Positions 44,443-56,300 of a stretch of DNA of 64,000 nucleotides are shown here, one piece after another; the stretch's first letter is position 1, and each line of letters starts with the position of its first letter. This DNA comes from Lichenostomus cassidix (taxonomy: Eukaryota > Chordata > Aves > Passeriformes > Meliphagidae), in NCBI GenBank assembly GCA_008360975.2, contig CM039182.1, positions 15,720,324 to 15,784,323 on the forward strand, given 5' to 3'. The notes under the pieces are model-generated. The model was not told the origin of the DNA. It saw nothing but the letters and a program-made list of their open reading frames with translations, and did no database searches. The translations under genes and the position numbers were made by a program.

Positions 44443-47400
44443 CCCCAGACAGTGCAGCTGTGATGGAAGAACTGAACCACAATAGACCCACGGCCAAGGA
44501 CAAGCTCCTCTGTCTTTGTCCCTCCACAGAGAAGACCTAACACAGAAGCACAGATGTGTATATTCAGTTTATTTCACTGAAAAAATACCTAACCCTTTCT
44601 AAGACTCTGCTGCTTTGATCACTCACCTAGCTGCAACCCTATGAGAAAAAAAGAATTAGGACTTAATTCTGCAATTATCTGATGCCTCCAGGAAAGCAGA
44701 ATCATTGTTGGGAAAGGGCTTTTAAGTCTCCCCCATACTGAGTGTCTGCTGGAGGCAGTGGATAATCACAGGAGCAAACCCCAATCCTTGCCGTGCCGGA
44801 GGACAGGAAGCAGTCCTTTCTGAGCAAGGGGAAAGACCTGGCTTCAGCCTCTGCTTATTAATTAGCTGCTGCAGGTGGAGAGCTGTGCAAGTCCCTCACA
44901 TTGCTTTTATAACTATCACATCTTTATGTGGCTGAACTGTTTTTTTCCACTGTAACTTGGACATTTTTGGAAAAGAAATATTTCGGGTCACATTATCAAT
45001 TTTCCCCCTATGGAAAGCTTATGAAAATTAATCTATAAGCAAATAGATGTGAGGAAAAAAAGTTAGCAGAAATGTTTTCAAATGGACAACTTTCAAAGGA
45101 CTTGAGCTCATTCCATTCGAATTACGAAGCCAGAGCTTTGATCCAGCCACTCTTTGGTTCTCTACCACTCTTCCCCACCCATGCTACTTTGCATCACACT
45201 TGTTCAGGTCTCCAGTGAATACCTTTTACCTAATGATTGAATTTATCATTGGCAGAAGTACCTTGATGGACTGTGTTTGAGGCTGAAGGCTCCATTTGCT
45301 GCCCACAGCAGGCACAAGAAACCTCTGAGCTGCCTTTTGGATGGTGATGTTCTAATCCATCTCAGGCAGATGGAGGAGGGTACTCCTTCTCCAAGACCTA
45401 CACCTCACTGTGACTTTCTCTTTATGGTCCCAAGACAGTTGTCAGCTGGGGCAGCAATTTGTCTGCAGACATCAAACTATCCACCCTAGAATAAAGTCAC
45501 CATGAAGATACCTGACTGTGTACTGATCTTGTGCCCTTTTAATTAGTGCTAAAGCAAATTAGCAACACTGATCTAAATGGCTGTAACCTACAAAAACACA
45601 ACCACGCCTTTTCTTTAAAGTGAGATGCCAATTGCACAGTCAGATGATTACTGAGTTGTCCTCAGAGGAGTCAAGGAGGCCTGTGAGAGCCACCATGGCT
45701 TTGGGGTAAATACGAGAGGCAAAAGCCAAGGTGCTTTGTGTAACCAGAAAAAGTGAAGCAGACACAAACACATGCATTCCTGCAAAAATTATATAAAGAA
45801 ATTACCTCTGCTTACAGGTGTCTAATATCTGGTTATTGGTTTTGTGTGTTTATGGAAAGAAGGCAGAGCAGATCAGAGAAGCCAAGGACTTGGCCTAAAC
45901 AAACATCAGGATTATGACTCCAAGAACAGAGGCAGGGTGGGGGAGGAGAGAGATTTTGGCTAAGCTGATTAAAAGGCAATTTTAACCTGAAAAAACAGCT
46001 CCTAATTCCTCCTATGCCTGAGGTCACTGCGCATTCCTTGTAGACAGAGGACCATAATAAAAGAAGCCTGACTCTATCACCTCCATCTCTGTCAATATTA
46101 TCTGTATTTCCAGTGTGGTGCTGGGAAAGGACTGAGACAAGCCTCAGCACATTTGAAATCATTCAGCTCCCCCAGGAAAAAGGTCTCCCTTGGCCTAGAG
46201 CCAGCAGCATGAGGCATCATTAAAGGAGAAAGCATCAAATAAAGAAGGAAGAATCATCAAGAAGTCTCTTGATAACGGTGGAGAGATAACTTGGAGGTGG
46301 AGATAGAACTGCTTTTGAAGCAATATCTGCACATGCTGCACACAGTGTCTAGCCAGACTGGGAAGCCCCACAGTTGGAAGCAGAGACCTGTCTGGTGTGA
46401 ACAAGGAGGATTTCCATGGAGCCAGGAGACTCAAAAGGTGTCCTGACAACCCAAAACCTGCTAACAGACATGAGCAGCAGCAAGGAATGACAGATCTCAG
46501 AAAGTGTGTTGAGACAGCAATGATAGGGGCAGAGGTCAGAGCAGACCTCACTCAGCCACCTGGCTGCACAAGTGGGTTAGCCAAATGGCCTCAGTAAAAC
46601 TATTTTCTACTTCATTTGTAACCCTCAGAGGCCAATCAGGGAGAGGAGAAATTGTCCAGTTCAAATAATGCAAAACCTGATTTCTTTGAGAGAAAACTCC
46701 TTGACAGGCTTCTTGGCTCTGCTCAGTGTCTCACCCAAGCGAGTGGCCAGGAGGAGGAATAGGAGAGGTTTCCAGCAGGCAGCCTGTGCAGGCCAGCTCT
46801 GTCTGTGCTGCAGAGCAGCCCACAGTAGACAACCCAGCACTCCAAGTTTGCAGGAGCTGCTGAGATGTGGTGCACAGGCAGCCATCAGGCAGAAAGAGCC
46901 AGATCAGAAAATCAGCAGCAAGGGGAAAGCTGAATCCTCTGGCCTGGCTGAGGACCAGACAAGACCTGTTCTTGGCATAATCTGGTGCAAACAAGGACTC
47001 CCAGGATAAATGGGCAGTGGAACAACTTACACACATTTAGCTGGACTTCAGCTTGGAGGACCAGATCAGTGAAAGGAAATCAGACACCCCAAGGGCTTGG
47101 GGAATTTGCCCCATCATCTGAGTTTTTCTCTGCAGCAGCCAATCAGGAAAGGAAGCAGCTGCTAGCAAGATGGACATTAATTGCCATGAACCTCATAAGC
47201 ACAGATATGTTAAATGGAAAAGGTGACTCTAGTCTGGTCTGTGGCATTTTGGAACAATTAAAAATAGTGATAGATTTGGTTTGTAAAACAAGAGAAGTTG
47301 GCAATAATGCAAAAACTAAAGAAAGCAGTTAAGTGCTGGTACAGTGAAAAAGTTTGCTATAAAATGTCAACTTGTTATAATAGGAGTCTGGGCCAGAACA

Positions 47401-49533
47401 AAACATCACAAGAGCCTAGTAAAAAGGCTCTTTCCCACTCTGAGGATTGCAAGGACACCACATTATGTCGCTGAATCCCAGAGGTACACAAATGAGGCCC
47501 CAGGTTTTTGTTGTGATCCTCACAGCTGAGGAACAGAAGGAGGAGGCTGGTTACAAATCATCTGCTGGTATCTGTGAAATGCATGGAAAAAGTGGACACT
47601 GCCTCAAGGATAACCATTAATAGAGCAGACATGCTAAAAACAGCAAGCGGTAGACTGCCCAAAAGTGAGCCAACTAATTGGTCTCAAATGGAGACAGTGA
47701 CAGAGAAACTTGCATTTGTCCAACAGTTGGGAAAGTTGGGTTTGAAAATTGGACATCTGGAATTTTAGCTATATTTCTGGATAATCAAGATAGTGGATGA
47801 GCTAATAAACAGTTTGGATCTCATTATGCCTAATAGCTGAGTAAGTGCCAGGAAACCATGTCTTACAAACTCTGCCTGTGAAAATTCTTTTAAAATATAG
47901 ATCACAGGTGAGTAAAATGACATGTAGACCTCTGTTTTTCACAGAGCAGGGAATGGCACCATTGTAAGTGACATGCCAAGGGGGCTTTTCAGACCAAGAC
48001 ATCACTTTCCAGAGGCTGAAACTGGTTTTGAGACTAGGTTCTGAAAGGGGTTTTAGCTGCTCAAGTGTTGATATACGGGAAGCAGGAATCTGTTCCCTCT
48101 TGTGTGCTAGACATTTCTGATGATGAGCAAATAAAAGAGGAAAAAAGGAGAATAAGTGCCAGAAAGCATGACAAAGTAAACAGATGTAGCAAATACTCAG
48201 ATGAAAACTGGCAGGGAAAGAAGAGTGGAAACAAATGCGGGGAGCTTGGTGTTCAGTGCTGAGGATGGCCTGCAAATCTCTGCTGCTGAGGCTTCTGGAG
48301 TTGTCCTCCCTCTTTTGTGCCAAAGCAGCACAGGAGCAAAATATAGACAGGTGGCCGCAGAGCAGCCACTTCACTGCTGAACTGAAGCCAAGTACAGGAA
48401 ATATTCTGGGCAGTTGGGAATTTCAGGAAGGTGAGGCTGAGCTCTGACATCACCCTGGGTATCACTGATTGCTCAGAGGAAGGAGGGCAGCCCAACAACC
48501 TGTTCAAGGCTGCAAGGACCACTGCAGCCTAGTTTTATACTCTGAATCGGATGTTTGTCAGCTGTGGACCTCAGTAGAATCTGTCACACAGTGGCAGAAT
48601 GAATCTCTCAGTGGCCAATTTGTGTGGCTTCTTCCCCACTGCAATAGGGCAAGGGGTTATACCTGAGCACAGCCCTGCAGAAACACAATCAAAGTGCTTT
48701 TAAGCACCTCCACATGGCACTGGCACATCCATCTTGTGGTGAGGTGCCCTGAGGGAGCTGCCTCCCCTAGCTCCTTGGTAGGGCACTTCTGCTGCACACA
48801 TCAAAACCCATGCTCTGTACCTGGGGGGTTTGCAGGTGCCTGAGACAAGCTTAATTCTATCAGCCTGCAATAGAACTCCTAAGAAAGGGAGTATTTCCTA
48901 ATGAAAGAGCAGTTTGCTTTGACCAGATGGGGAGTGAAGGAGGAGTTTCTGCCAACAGAATGTCAGTGGCTGAAACAGCCACTCCTCATGGGCGTGCAGG
49001 ATCAGGGAGGACTTTGGTTCCTAACAGGAAGTTTACTTCTAAGCTTGCAGATACTGCACAACATCAGCTAGTTTGGGTGAGCTCATGGCAGAAAACAATT
49101 GCAATGGTCACTAGAACATAATTTAGTATTCTGGAGTTACAAAAGCTCTTGTAACCATTCACAGTTAGTTTTCTGGATTTTAAAATGCCTTTCATATAGG
49201 AAACAGATGTTAAGAGATACTGAACTTCTAGTTTAGAAACAGTATTGCTACAGAAACATAAATATTCGAAAGTGTCCTGATTACAGCAAAAGCTTCAGGC
49301 CTCTGGATTGATTTATGGTATTACTGAAGTACACTCTGGCTTGAAAATTTTATTTGTATATTTTCAAGACTGATTGGATGGGAATAAAATAACTGTGGAA
49401 TAACAATGAAAATACTATGACAAGAGGGTATTGCATAGTTATGTAATAATTTGTTATTTAACTATAACTGCTTTAAATATGACTGTGATAGATGCCATTT
49501 TCCTGTGTGTCTAGGACATACTCTTTAGACTAC

Positions 49534-49557
49534 CACCAGTGTCTCATGACACTGGTG
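49534..49557. repeat. Perfect 10-bp hairpin
   Basis: CACCAGTGTC (49534-49543), TCAT loop, GACACTGGTG (49548-49557). The arms contain CACCAGTG/CACTGGTG, bipartite with E-box-like CASSTG character (CACTGG is not a full E-box). It has no T-rich tail for a terminator-like role and is too short for a microRNA precursor. Confidence 0.5.
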
Positions 49558-50060
49558 AGAATGATTCAAAGGTGATTTGAATGGATTAAATGTAGCTGCT
49601 GTCTTTGAACAGGTTTTTGTGGAACTCAACCTCAACAGCCTCCATATGAACCATGGAAAAGGGTACACAGGCATCTGTGGAAAGACAAGTCTGTCTTGGC
49701 CTTATTTTGTGAAACTTGGGGGTTAGTAGGGACAGCATGTAGCAGAAGAGCAAGAAAAGAAGTATCTTGATCCAAGATAATAGGTGAAAAGCTAAAAAAA
49801 AAATTCCTTGGCTGAGTGTCCTGCAAAAAGGGGAAAGACCTATGTGCAGAATGCTGAGCACTTGCTGTTTAATTCTTCCTGTGTTGAGGAGAAAAAACTT
49901 TGGGTGATCACTATGAATAGAGAGGATAGCCTAAACCTCGTATTGCTTAGTGAGCAATTTTTATTCCTAACAGATCCCACCTGCAGGACTGTGCATTGCA
50001 ACCACTCAGGTTAAAAAGAAATAGTCCTATTTTCTTCTTAAACACTTTTAGAGTATCATT

Positions 50061-50080
50061 AAAGTTCATATATGAACTTT
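50061..50080. promoter_or_regulatory. 20-bp perfect palindrome with nuclear-receptor half-sites
   Basis: AAAGTTCATATATGAACTTT is fully self-complementary. It contains AGTTCA and its inverse TGAACT separated by TATA, that is, two nuclear-receptor-like half-sites in inverted orientation with a 4-bp spacer. AT-rich palindromes of this size are also seen by chance, so the regulatory reading is tentative. Confidence 0.3.
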
Positions 50081-52140
50081 GCATGCAGAGCTATTCTGCA
50101 GACCTATTTATAACATTGTCTTTAGAAACCCTCTTCAGAAACATAACTCAATGTCAAACTCCCTCTAACCAATCAATCTCTGTTATAAAATAAACTGGTT
50201 GCTGATAGAACTACCACTCACTTTTTTTCCCTTTGAAAAAAACAGTCAAACCGTATTTTCTTTAGCACTAACAGAGGCAAGGCAGGAACCTGTCCTTTTC
50301 CAAAATGAGGTGATGTGCATCTGTGTGCTAACAGTAACTATGTTATCTAGAAATTCTTTCAAGCCACTGAAACTCTTTCAATAAGCTCCTTTATTTCCAG
50401 CTTCAACTCCCTTCTCCTGTAAAAAAATACCAAGTCTGGGTTGCTTTAAAAAAATCAAATACAAACTTACCTATTACCTTTATGCCTCTGAGAATGATGG
50501 TTGTGTGCTACAAGATGTAGCAAGCTCATGCTAAAACAAAACTCTTTCTGTGGCATATCCATTATTGTCCCCTACTGAGTAACTATCACCTGCCTTCTAC
50601 AGATTCTTTATGGTTAACAGAGATGCTGCTTCTGGCCAGAGCAGCTTCAGTACAGAGTCATAGCTTCCAGGGCTGTGTTATCATTTACACCTGTGCAAAG
50701 TAGATATAAACTCACTTTGCACTCACTTCACACAGGTGCAGATGACTGCACAAGGTGAGAGGCAGTGGACAATCAAGCCCAGAACGACTGCAAAGTGCTT
50801 AGGCAGGGTATGATGGAGACCAAGAGACACACACGGGATACAGTGATCAGTAGGCAAGCAAATGTCAGCAGTGGTTTTGGGAGTCGATTTTCCCTCATTG
50901 TGCCAGCAGTGTCTATTATTTGCAGTGGAAGTCATCCGTGTGTGCCCAGCAGATAATAAATCAGCTGCTGTGTGAATACCACAGGCCTGCCTGCTCCAGC
51001 TCCCTCTGGCACTGCTGTTAGGCTCCGGCTGCAGCAGGAAACCTGTGCTGCCACCCGGGCTGGAGGATGCTGGGTGGCTGTGTGGCTCTGAGATCTGTTT
51101 ATGTGGAGAATCAAGCTAAGCCTAGGGGCTTTGGCTTGGTTTAGGGAATGTTTCTTGTTGTGAGTTAAACAGCTTACGCAAAAACCTGGCTTGAACACTG
51201 CTGAAGTAGTACAGGTGCTCCTAGCCCTTTTTGTTATATTGCCTCCTAAAGCTGCCCAAGAGCTAAGGAGTGCAAGAGCTTTCAAAGGAAACTTTACTTT
51301 TTATGAGCTGTTGGATAGGACAGAGTAGACAGATCTAAAATTAATCTGCTGCCCTTTGTCAGAGCTCTCTGACCATACGGATAAAGACAGTAATTACCAC
51401 AATGGGCTGTTTGGGGGATGTTGGAGAGAAATTTTTTCATGCTGAGTTTTTTAGCTTGAAGATTAGGGTTTATATAACAACTTTGCATGGTAGTCTGAAA
51501 AAGACCTTCTGAAATGTGTTCCTCTTAGCCTTACACCTGCCAGCTTTCTTCACTCTTCTTTCCCTAGCCTACTAATAGCGATGGTAAATGCATCCAGAGA
51601 AATATGGTTGCTATAAAGAACCAAAGTTTCTGTGTAGCGTGACATAAAATTTCTGAATGTGAAATAAAGTATGTGTGTCATTTTTCCAAGGGACTTTTAA
51701 AATGTGCCTCTGGATATATGTGAAAATATAAAATACTGCTCACAAAAAATTAAAGCAGAAAGCATACACTTGTGAAAGAAAACTACTTCATTTGTTACAG
51801 CTATCTTTTCAAGGCAAAGCAGTCACACTCTGTGTGTGACAGGCTGGAAATCTACGTGTCCCCACTGATTTTGCTGTGTTTGCAGTACCTGGTGTGAGAG
51901 AGGGCTGGCCATCAGTGCAGGAGTGTTTTCTCATGGCTACAAAGTTCTGCAGAGCCTGCTCTGAAGTCAAGCCCAACATTCATTCACATCCCACGACAAT
52001 CAGGCTAAATGATTCACAAGCAAGATGATGACAGCTAGGACAAGGGATCATTTTTTGTTTTAAAACAAGCAATTTTGAGCATGTGATTGTGGCAAATAAT
52101 CCAAACAGTTTCTTATTTAATGAAAGCACTTACCAATGAC

Positions 52141-53010
52141 AGCATCAAAGATGTGGTGGCAAGGGAGGGTAGGTGAGGGGAGGGTACTGACCCACTGCAG
52201 GCCCCTATGGGCTGGAAAAATCAGACTCTAGAAATAGACAACTGTCTCAATACTTACATTAACAATAGAGTGAAAGAAGTCTTTTTTTTCAGGAACAGGA
52301 TTGAGCAAAGGACTTTTACCCTCTATTCCTGTTTTCCTAGTAAGTTATGAAATATTTATTTACCCCAAATCAGGTACCTCTAGTGGCTTCTTCTGTAATG
52401 GGCTTTTAGGGGTCTTTTCAGCATGAGCTACAATTAACAGAAAGAACATGTTCCCTTTAGATAGAGCAGGATGAAAGCAAATCAGAGGAGGAATTAACCC
52501 CACACAAATATATTGTGAGAGATTCCATGTCAAAACTACAGCTTGATAGGGAAAAACTAAAGTAAAGGCAATAATACAAAAACACCAGAATACAACCCGC
52601 CAGCCTGTTGGTCAGGGTGGTGATAACAGTCCAGTTAAATGGTGGCTGCAGTCCCGTTGGAGTGATGGATGTGGTCTGGCTGAAGTGGTGATACTGAAGA
52701 AAGATCTGGTCTGTCTCTGGAGGTCCATTGGTGACTCTCGAGCTCTTCTCCTCTGGGAATCCAGTGGAAGTTATAGTCCAGTGTTCCAAAGTCTCAGTTC
52801 ATACTCAGGAAGGAACGTTCAGTTCCTCCCCTCTGGGCAGGACATCTCACAATGGGATGACGTAATTCTGAGTCATTCCAGGTGACCTTGATGGCCCATT
52901 AGCAGAGATGGTCCCCACAGAATGGATGCTGCATCCCTGGAGGGTGTTATCAGGGCTGAGTCACAGAGAGGATAAAGAACACTGCCCCACTTACCTTAAC
53001 AGCTCATAGA
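52141..53010. promoter_or_regulatory. Possible LTR-like or enhancer block with G4 and bZIP sites
   Basis: A G-quadruplex motif lies at 52163-52184 (G runs of 3, 3, 4 and 3 with loops of 1, 7 and 1). Further right there is a CRE/PAR-bZIP type TGACGTAA (52858-52865) and two AP-1 sites TGAGTCA (52869-52875, 52957-52963). The texture is reminiscent of avian ERVL-type LTRs, but I found neither TG/CA ends nor a TATA plus AATAAA pair, so I do not call it a mobile element. A repeat-library search would decide. Confidence 0.25.
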
Positions 53011-53167
53011 AATGGTAATAGAGCACATTTTTGGGTACACCTTCCACATAACCCAAGACAAGCTGCAAGGGCCTGAAGTTCCTTCAGCTGCTCTACTTCA
53101 TCTTCTTCACCTGCAGTCCCAGATGCAGCACACTCCACGTTGCCTCAAAGCATGTGTTTCTTCACAG

Positions 53168-53228
53168 TATGGGAACAGCAGTGAAACGTCTGTACCTGGT
53201 TGTGTTGAAATCCCTGGAGGCAGCTGAG
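53168..53228 (+). other. Candidate 61-nt exon
   Basis: TGTTTCTTCACAG at 53167 is a good acceptor and GAG|GTAAGATG at 53229 a good donor. In one frame the segment is fully open, starting with an ATG at 53169 and reading MGTAVKRLYLVVLKSLEAAE up to the donor. A second frame is open until a stop formed across the donor. I know no protein with this peptide. It could be a lncRNA or alternative exon, or chance. Confidence 0.15.
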
Positions 53229-55295
53229 GTAAGATGTGGGCTATTTCACCATACTTGGCACTTGTCAGAGGATCCCTCCATCACCTCATCAATGACAGCT
53301 GACACCTGGTGCCCACAGTAATGCCCTGCTAGTCATGGTCCTTGGTGTGCACAGTCTTCAGCTTCTGTGAAATACTGTGACTAGATCCTTGCAGATTTAT
53401 CAATATATCTCCTAGGTCTATCAAATGCCCTGAATTAAAAAGGCAGGCTGACAGCAGCCTGGTATCAGGTACCTTCTATGCTGCTGCTATGAAACCATTT
53501 TCTTCTTCTACCCAGTCACTATTAAATCTGCTGATATTTGCTGAAGGTATATTTAAAGTACTAAAATGTCTTTCCTTTTTAGTGGGTATTTTTTCACTAA
53601 AACATATCTAAAGCTGTGGTGGATTCTTTATTATTTTAAAATCTAAAGCCAAGGAAGATTTAAATAGCTAAATATAAAACAGATTATCTGGAAAACGGTC
53701 CCTTATTAAGAAACCATCATAGTGCCTAAGTCTCCTCTTCAGCCCTCATTTTTTTTTTGGTACCCAAGGAACCAACTTAGGTCAGTCCTAACTTATACCT
53801 AAAACCAGGCTTGAGATTTTTCTTTTTCTAAGTCCCCAGAGGATCCAGTTTTCTCTCATACACGCACACCAGATAATGCTTCAGCACAAAATCATGGAAA
53901 GTTTTTTCCTTAAAACATATCCAGCAATATGTCACCTGAGACTTCCACCTTGTCCAGAGTTTAGAGAATTTTGCTGGAAGCTGGAGGACCAGGTTTCAAT
54001 GCTGTTGCATTCTCTCCTGTGAGTATGCAGGACCACCAAGAGTGCTGTGTGGTCACCCTGCTGGAAGGGTCACTCAGTCCCTTCTGCTGCAATGGAGCAT
54101 TTCTTGTGAGAGGAAGATGCAGAGAGGGTCTGTGAAGGAGAGATGCAGAAAGGTAGAAGGGAATGGGAGCACAAGACAGTGAGGAGCTCTGGGAGAAGAA
54201 GGGTCAGGTCCTGTCCCTAGAAGCTCCTTGTAAGGGACAGGTGGGAAGCCCACATGCCCTTCTCCCAGCAAAGTGTTCCTACCAGTACACTGGCAGCCTC
54301 CACCTTCCCTGTGGGACAACAGATGCCTCAAAGACTGTGTGCCACATGCAGAGGGAGCTCCATGTAGTTTCTCCTGCCTGGACTGTCTGACAGCCTCTTC
54401 AAAGCTCCCCACACCAATGGGAAGCTGCTCACTGCAACTGCCTTATGCAGGTATTTGCTTTATCATTCATGCCTTGTGCACATTCCTCACGTTTAAACTA
54501 TGGAAGCAGAACAAATTGAGCATGTCAACCTTTCTTCCCTCCTTCTTGTCATCCAGTTTGCTTCTACAGATCTTCTACCCACTCTTGAATGCTGCTATAG
54601 CATGTTAACAGATTGGCCTTCAAATGTTTCCATTTACATCTCTTTTTCCCCCAGTTACAGACTTAGCAATCTATAGGGGAAGCATCCAGCATGCCCATAA
54701 ATCACAGTATAGTGGAGAATATTGCTTCTGTTTCCAGCTTGTGTGTAGGAACAGATCTATTTGGTCTGGAATTATCAACACTGACTGCACCCAGCACACA
54801 CAAGCTACCACATACCTTTGCTGTCTGCGCCTGCAAAAATGAGTCTGCAAGTCTTAGAGATGTCTGTCTAAGACTTGGTATTGCTCCCTTGTGCCTCCTG
54901 TCTCCCTTTCCTCTGCTCTGGAGGGTTACTCAGCATGAACAAATGGACTTTCCTTTCTCTGTGGGCTCCTTGTTTCTATTTGCCAATGCCATGTTTTGGG
55001 ATTACAACTTCTGAAAGCTTTCATGAGCCTGAAACTGAGAAGATCAAATGGAGACCATTGAACCCTAATGTGTCTATCAGCTCAAAAAGCACCTCTTTTT
55101 CACCAGTCTCTTATTTGTCTAAAAATATATTTTTACAAATGAGTGTGTACAAGCATGTGTGGGTGCAAAGGCAAGAATGCAATCTGAGAAAAAAACAGCC
55201 CCTCTTGTCCCCAGCTTGGCTGCCCCATCATTTGGTTGCACTTGCACTGCCTGGTTCTGGTCCTGTTTGGCTCAGGAAGGTTTGAAAATGCTGTC

Positions 55296-55309
55296 TTTTT
55301 TTTTTTTTT
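55296..55309 (+). repeat. T14 homopolymer
   Basis: Fourteen consecutive T. It is a simple homopolymer and not the tail of any recognised element. Confidence 0.9.
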
Positions 55310-56265
55310 AACCAAATTCACTGCTAAAGTCCAGCAATCACTGACATCCAGTGGCAACTGAGGATAATTACAAATGTTTATTTTCGGAGAGGCTTGTTTG
55401 CTGCCTGGGGAAGACCCAGTTACACTGGAGGTTTATTTTTGAGCTCTACAAAAGGAGGATAAGTCAATTGAAGTAAAATTCTGCTTTTGTTAGGTGGGAG
55501 AGGGCAGGTACCTGAGAACCAGTATCAAAAAACGTCTCTATGTTTCCTCTACACAGGGTCTCCAAGTCTAACTGTGCTGCTGAACAGTTTGGGAGTAAAC
55601 CCAGATGGGAAACTGAGTTCTGCCTTTTGGAAACTCCAGTGAGACCAGACCTGAAGTTTCCTGCCCCAAGCCGTTTTGAGTGGAATAAAATTAGGCCTTG
55701 AGCAACAGTGACCCCACTATGTTGGTCTAATAAAAACACTGTGCTGCAGGGTGAGCCCTTCAGCCTCTCCCCAGGAAGGCTCAAATATCAATTAAATCCT
55801 CTGGTGGGTGACCCTGCCTGAAGAAAACAACATCAAAATTATAGTTTTTGCTTAATTCCATTCAGTACAGATAATTAACAATTTATTCATACTGGAAGGG
55901 GGTTGGGAGTGCATTGTGTACCTTTTTTATAACAGTGCAAATACTACATGTTCATAAATGTTTGTTTACTCATCTTTATTTCTGTAAAAAACAATGTGGG
56001 CTATGGGACAACTGCTGAGAGAGCTACCTAGTTCTTTGGTTTGGTCTTTTTCCATGCAGTCACTCTCTACAGTGTTAGCCTGCATTTGGAGAGTGCTTAG
56101 AAGCCATTGTAAGGAAAAAAGGTCAAATTCCCATAAAAAGCATGGAGATAAGACTTTGGATGGCACAGCCAGGCAGAATTACTACAGTAAATCAGTAAAT
56201 GTTGATTTGTCAGTGAAAGCATAACTATGAAACTGAACTTCTGTGCAGGACCTCTCTGATGCTTG

Positions 56266-56300
56266 TTTCTCTCTCTCTCTCTCTTTTTTTTTTTTTTTTT
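56266..56300 (+). repeat. (TC)n followed by T17
   Basis: A TC dinucleotide run passes directly into seventeen T. All bases are pyrimidine. It may mark the end of an old minus-strand retroposed sequence (poly-A on the other strand), but no retrogene is visible beside it. Confidence 0.85.

Larger units (their letters stand above)
44443..52140. other. Intergenic stretch, no gene seen
   Basis: Largest gene-free block. It includes the longest open frame in the window (190 codons, minus strand 47802-48374), which has no splice sites, Kozak context or family resemblance. A 24-bp hairpin lies at 49534-49557 and a 20-bp perfect palindrome at 50061-50080. The region 45.8-48.9 kb has purine-rich plus-strand bias and could hide a very old retroelement, but I could not identify any landmark. 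Confidence 0.45.

Noticed and set aside
47802..48374. Longest open frame in the window (190 codons, minus strand)
   Set aside because: No splice sites or start context, low-complexity Ser/Leu/Phe-rich translation, conflicting plus-strand openings and no family resemblance. A frame of this length is expected by chance somewhere in 64 kb.
45800..49000. Possible endogenous retrovirus interior
   Set aside because: Purine-rich plus strand and many medium frames suggested it, but I found no protease, reverse transcriptase or integrase landmark, LTR pair, or primer-binding site.
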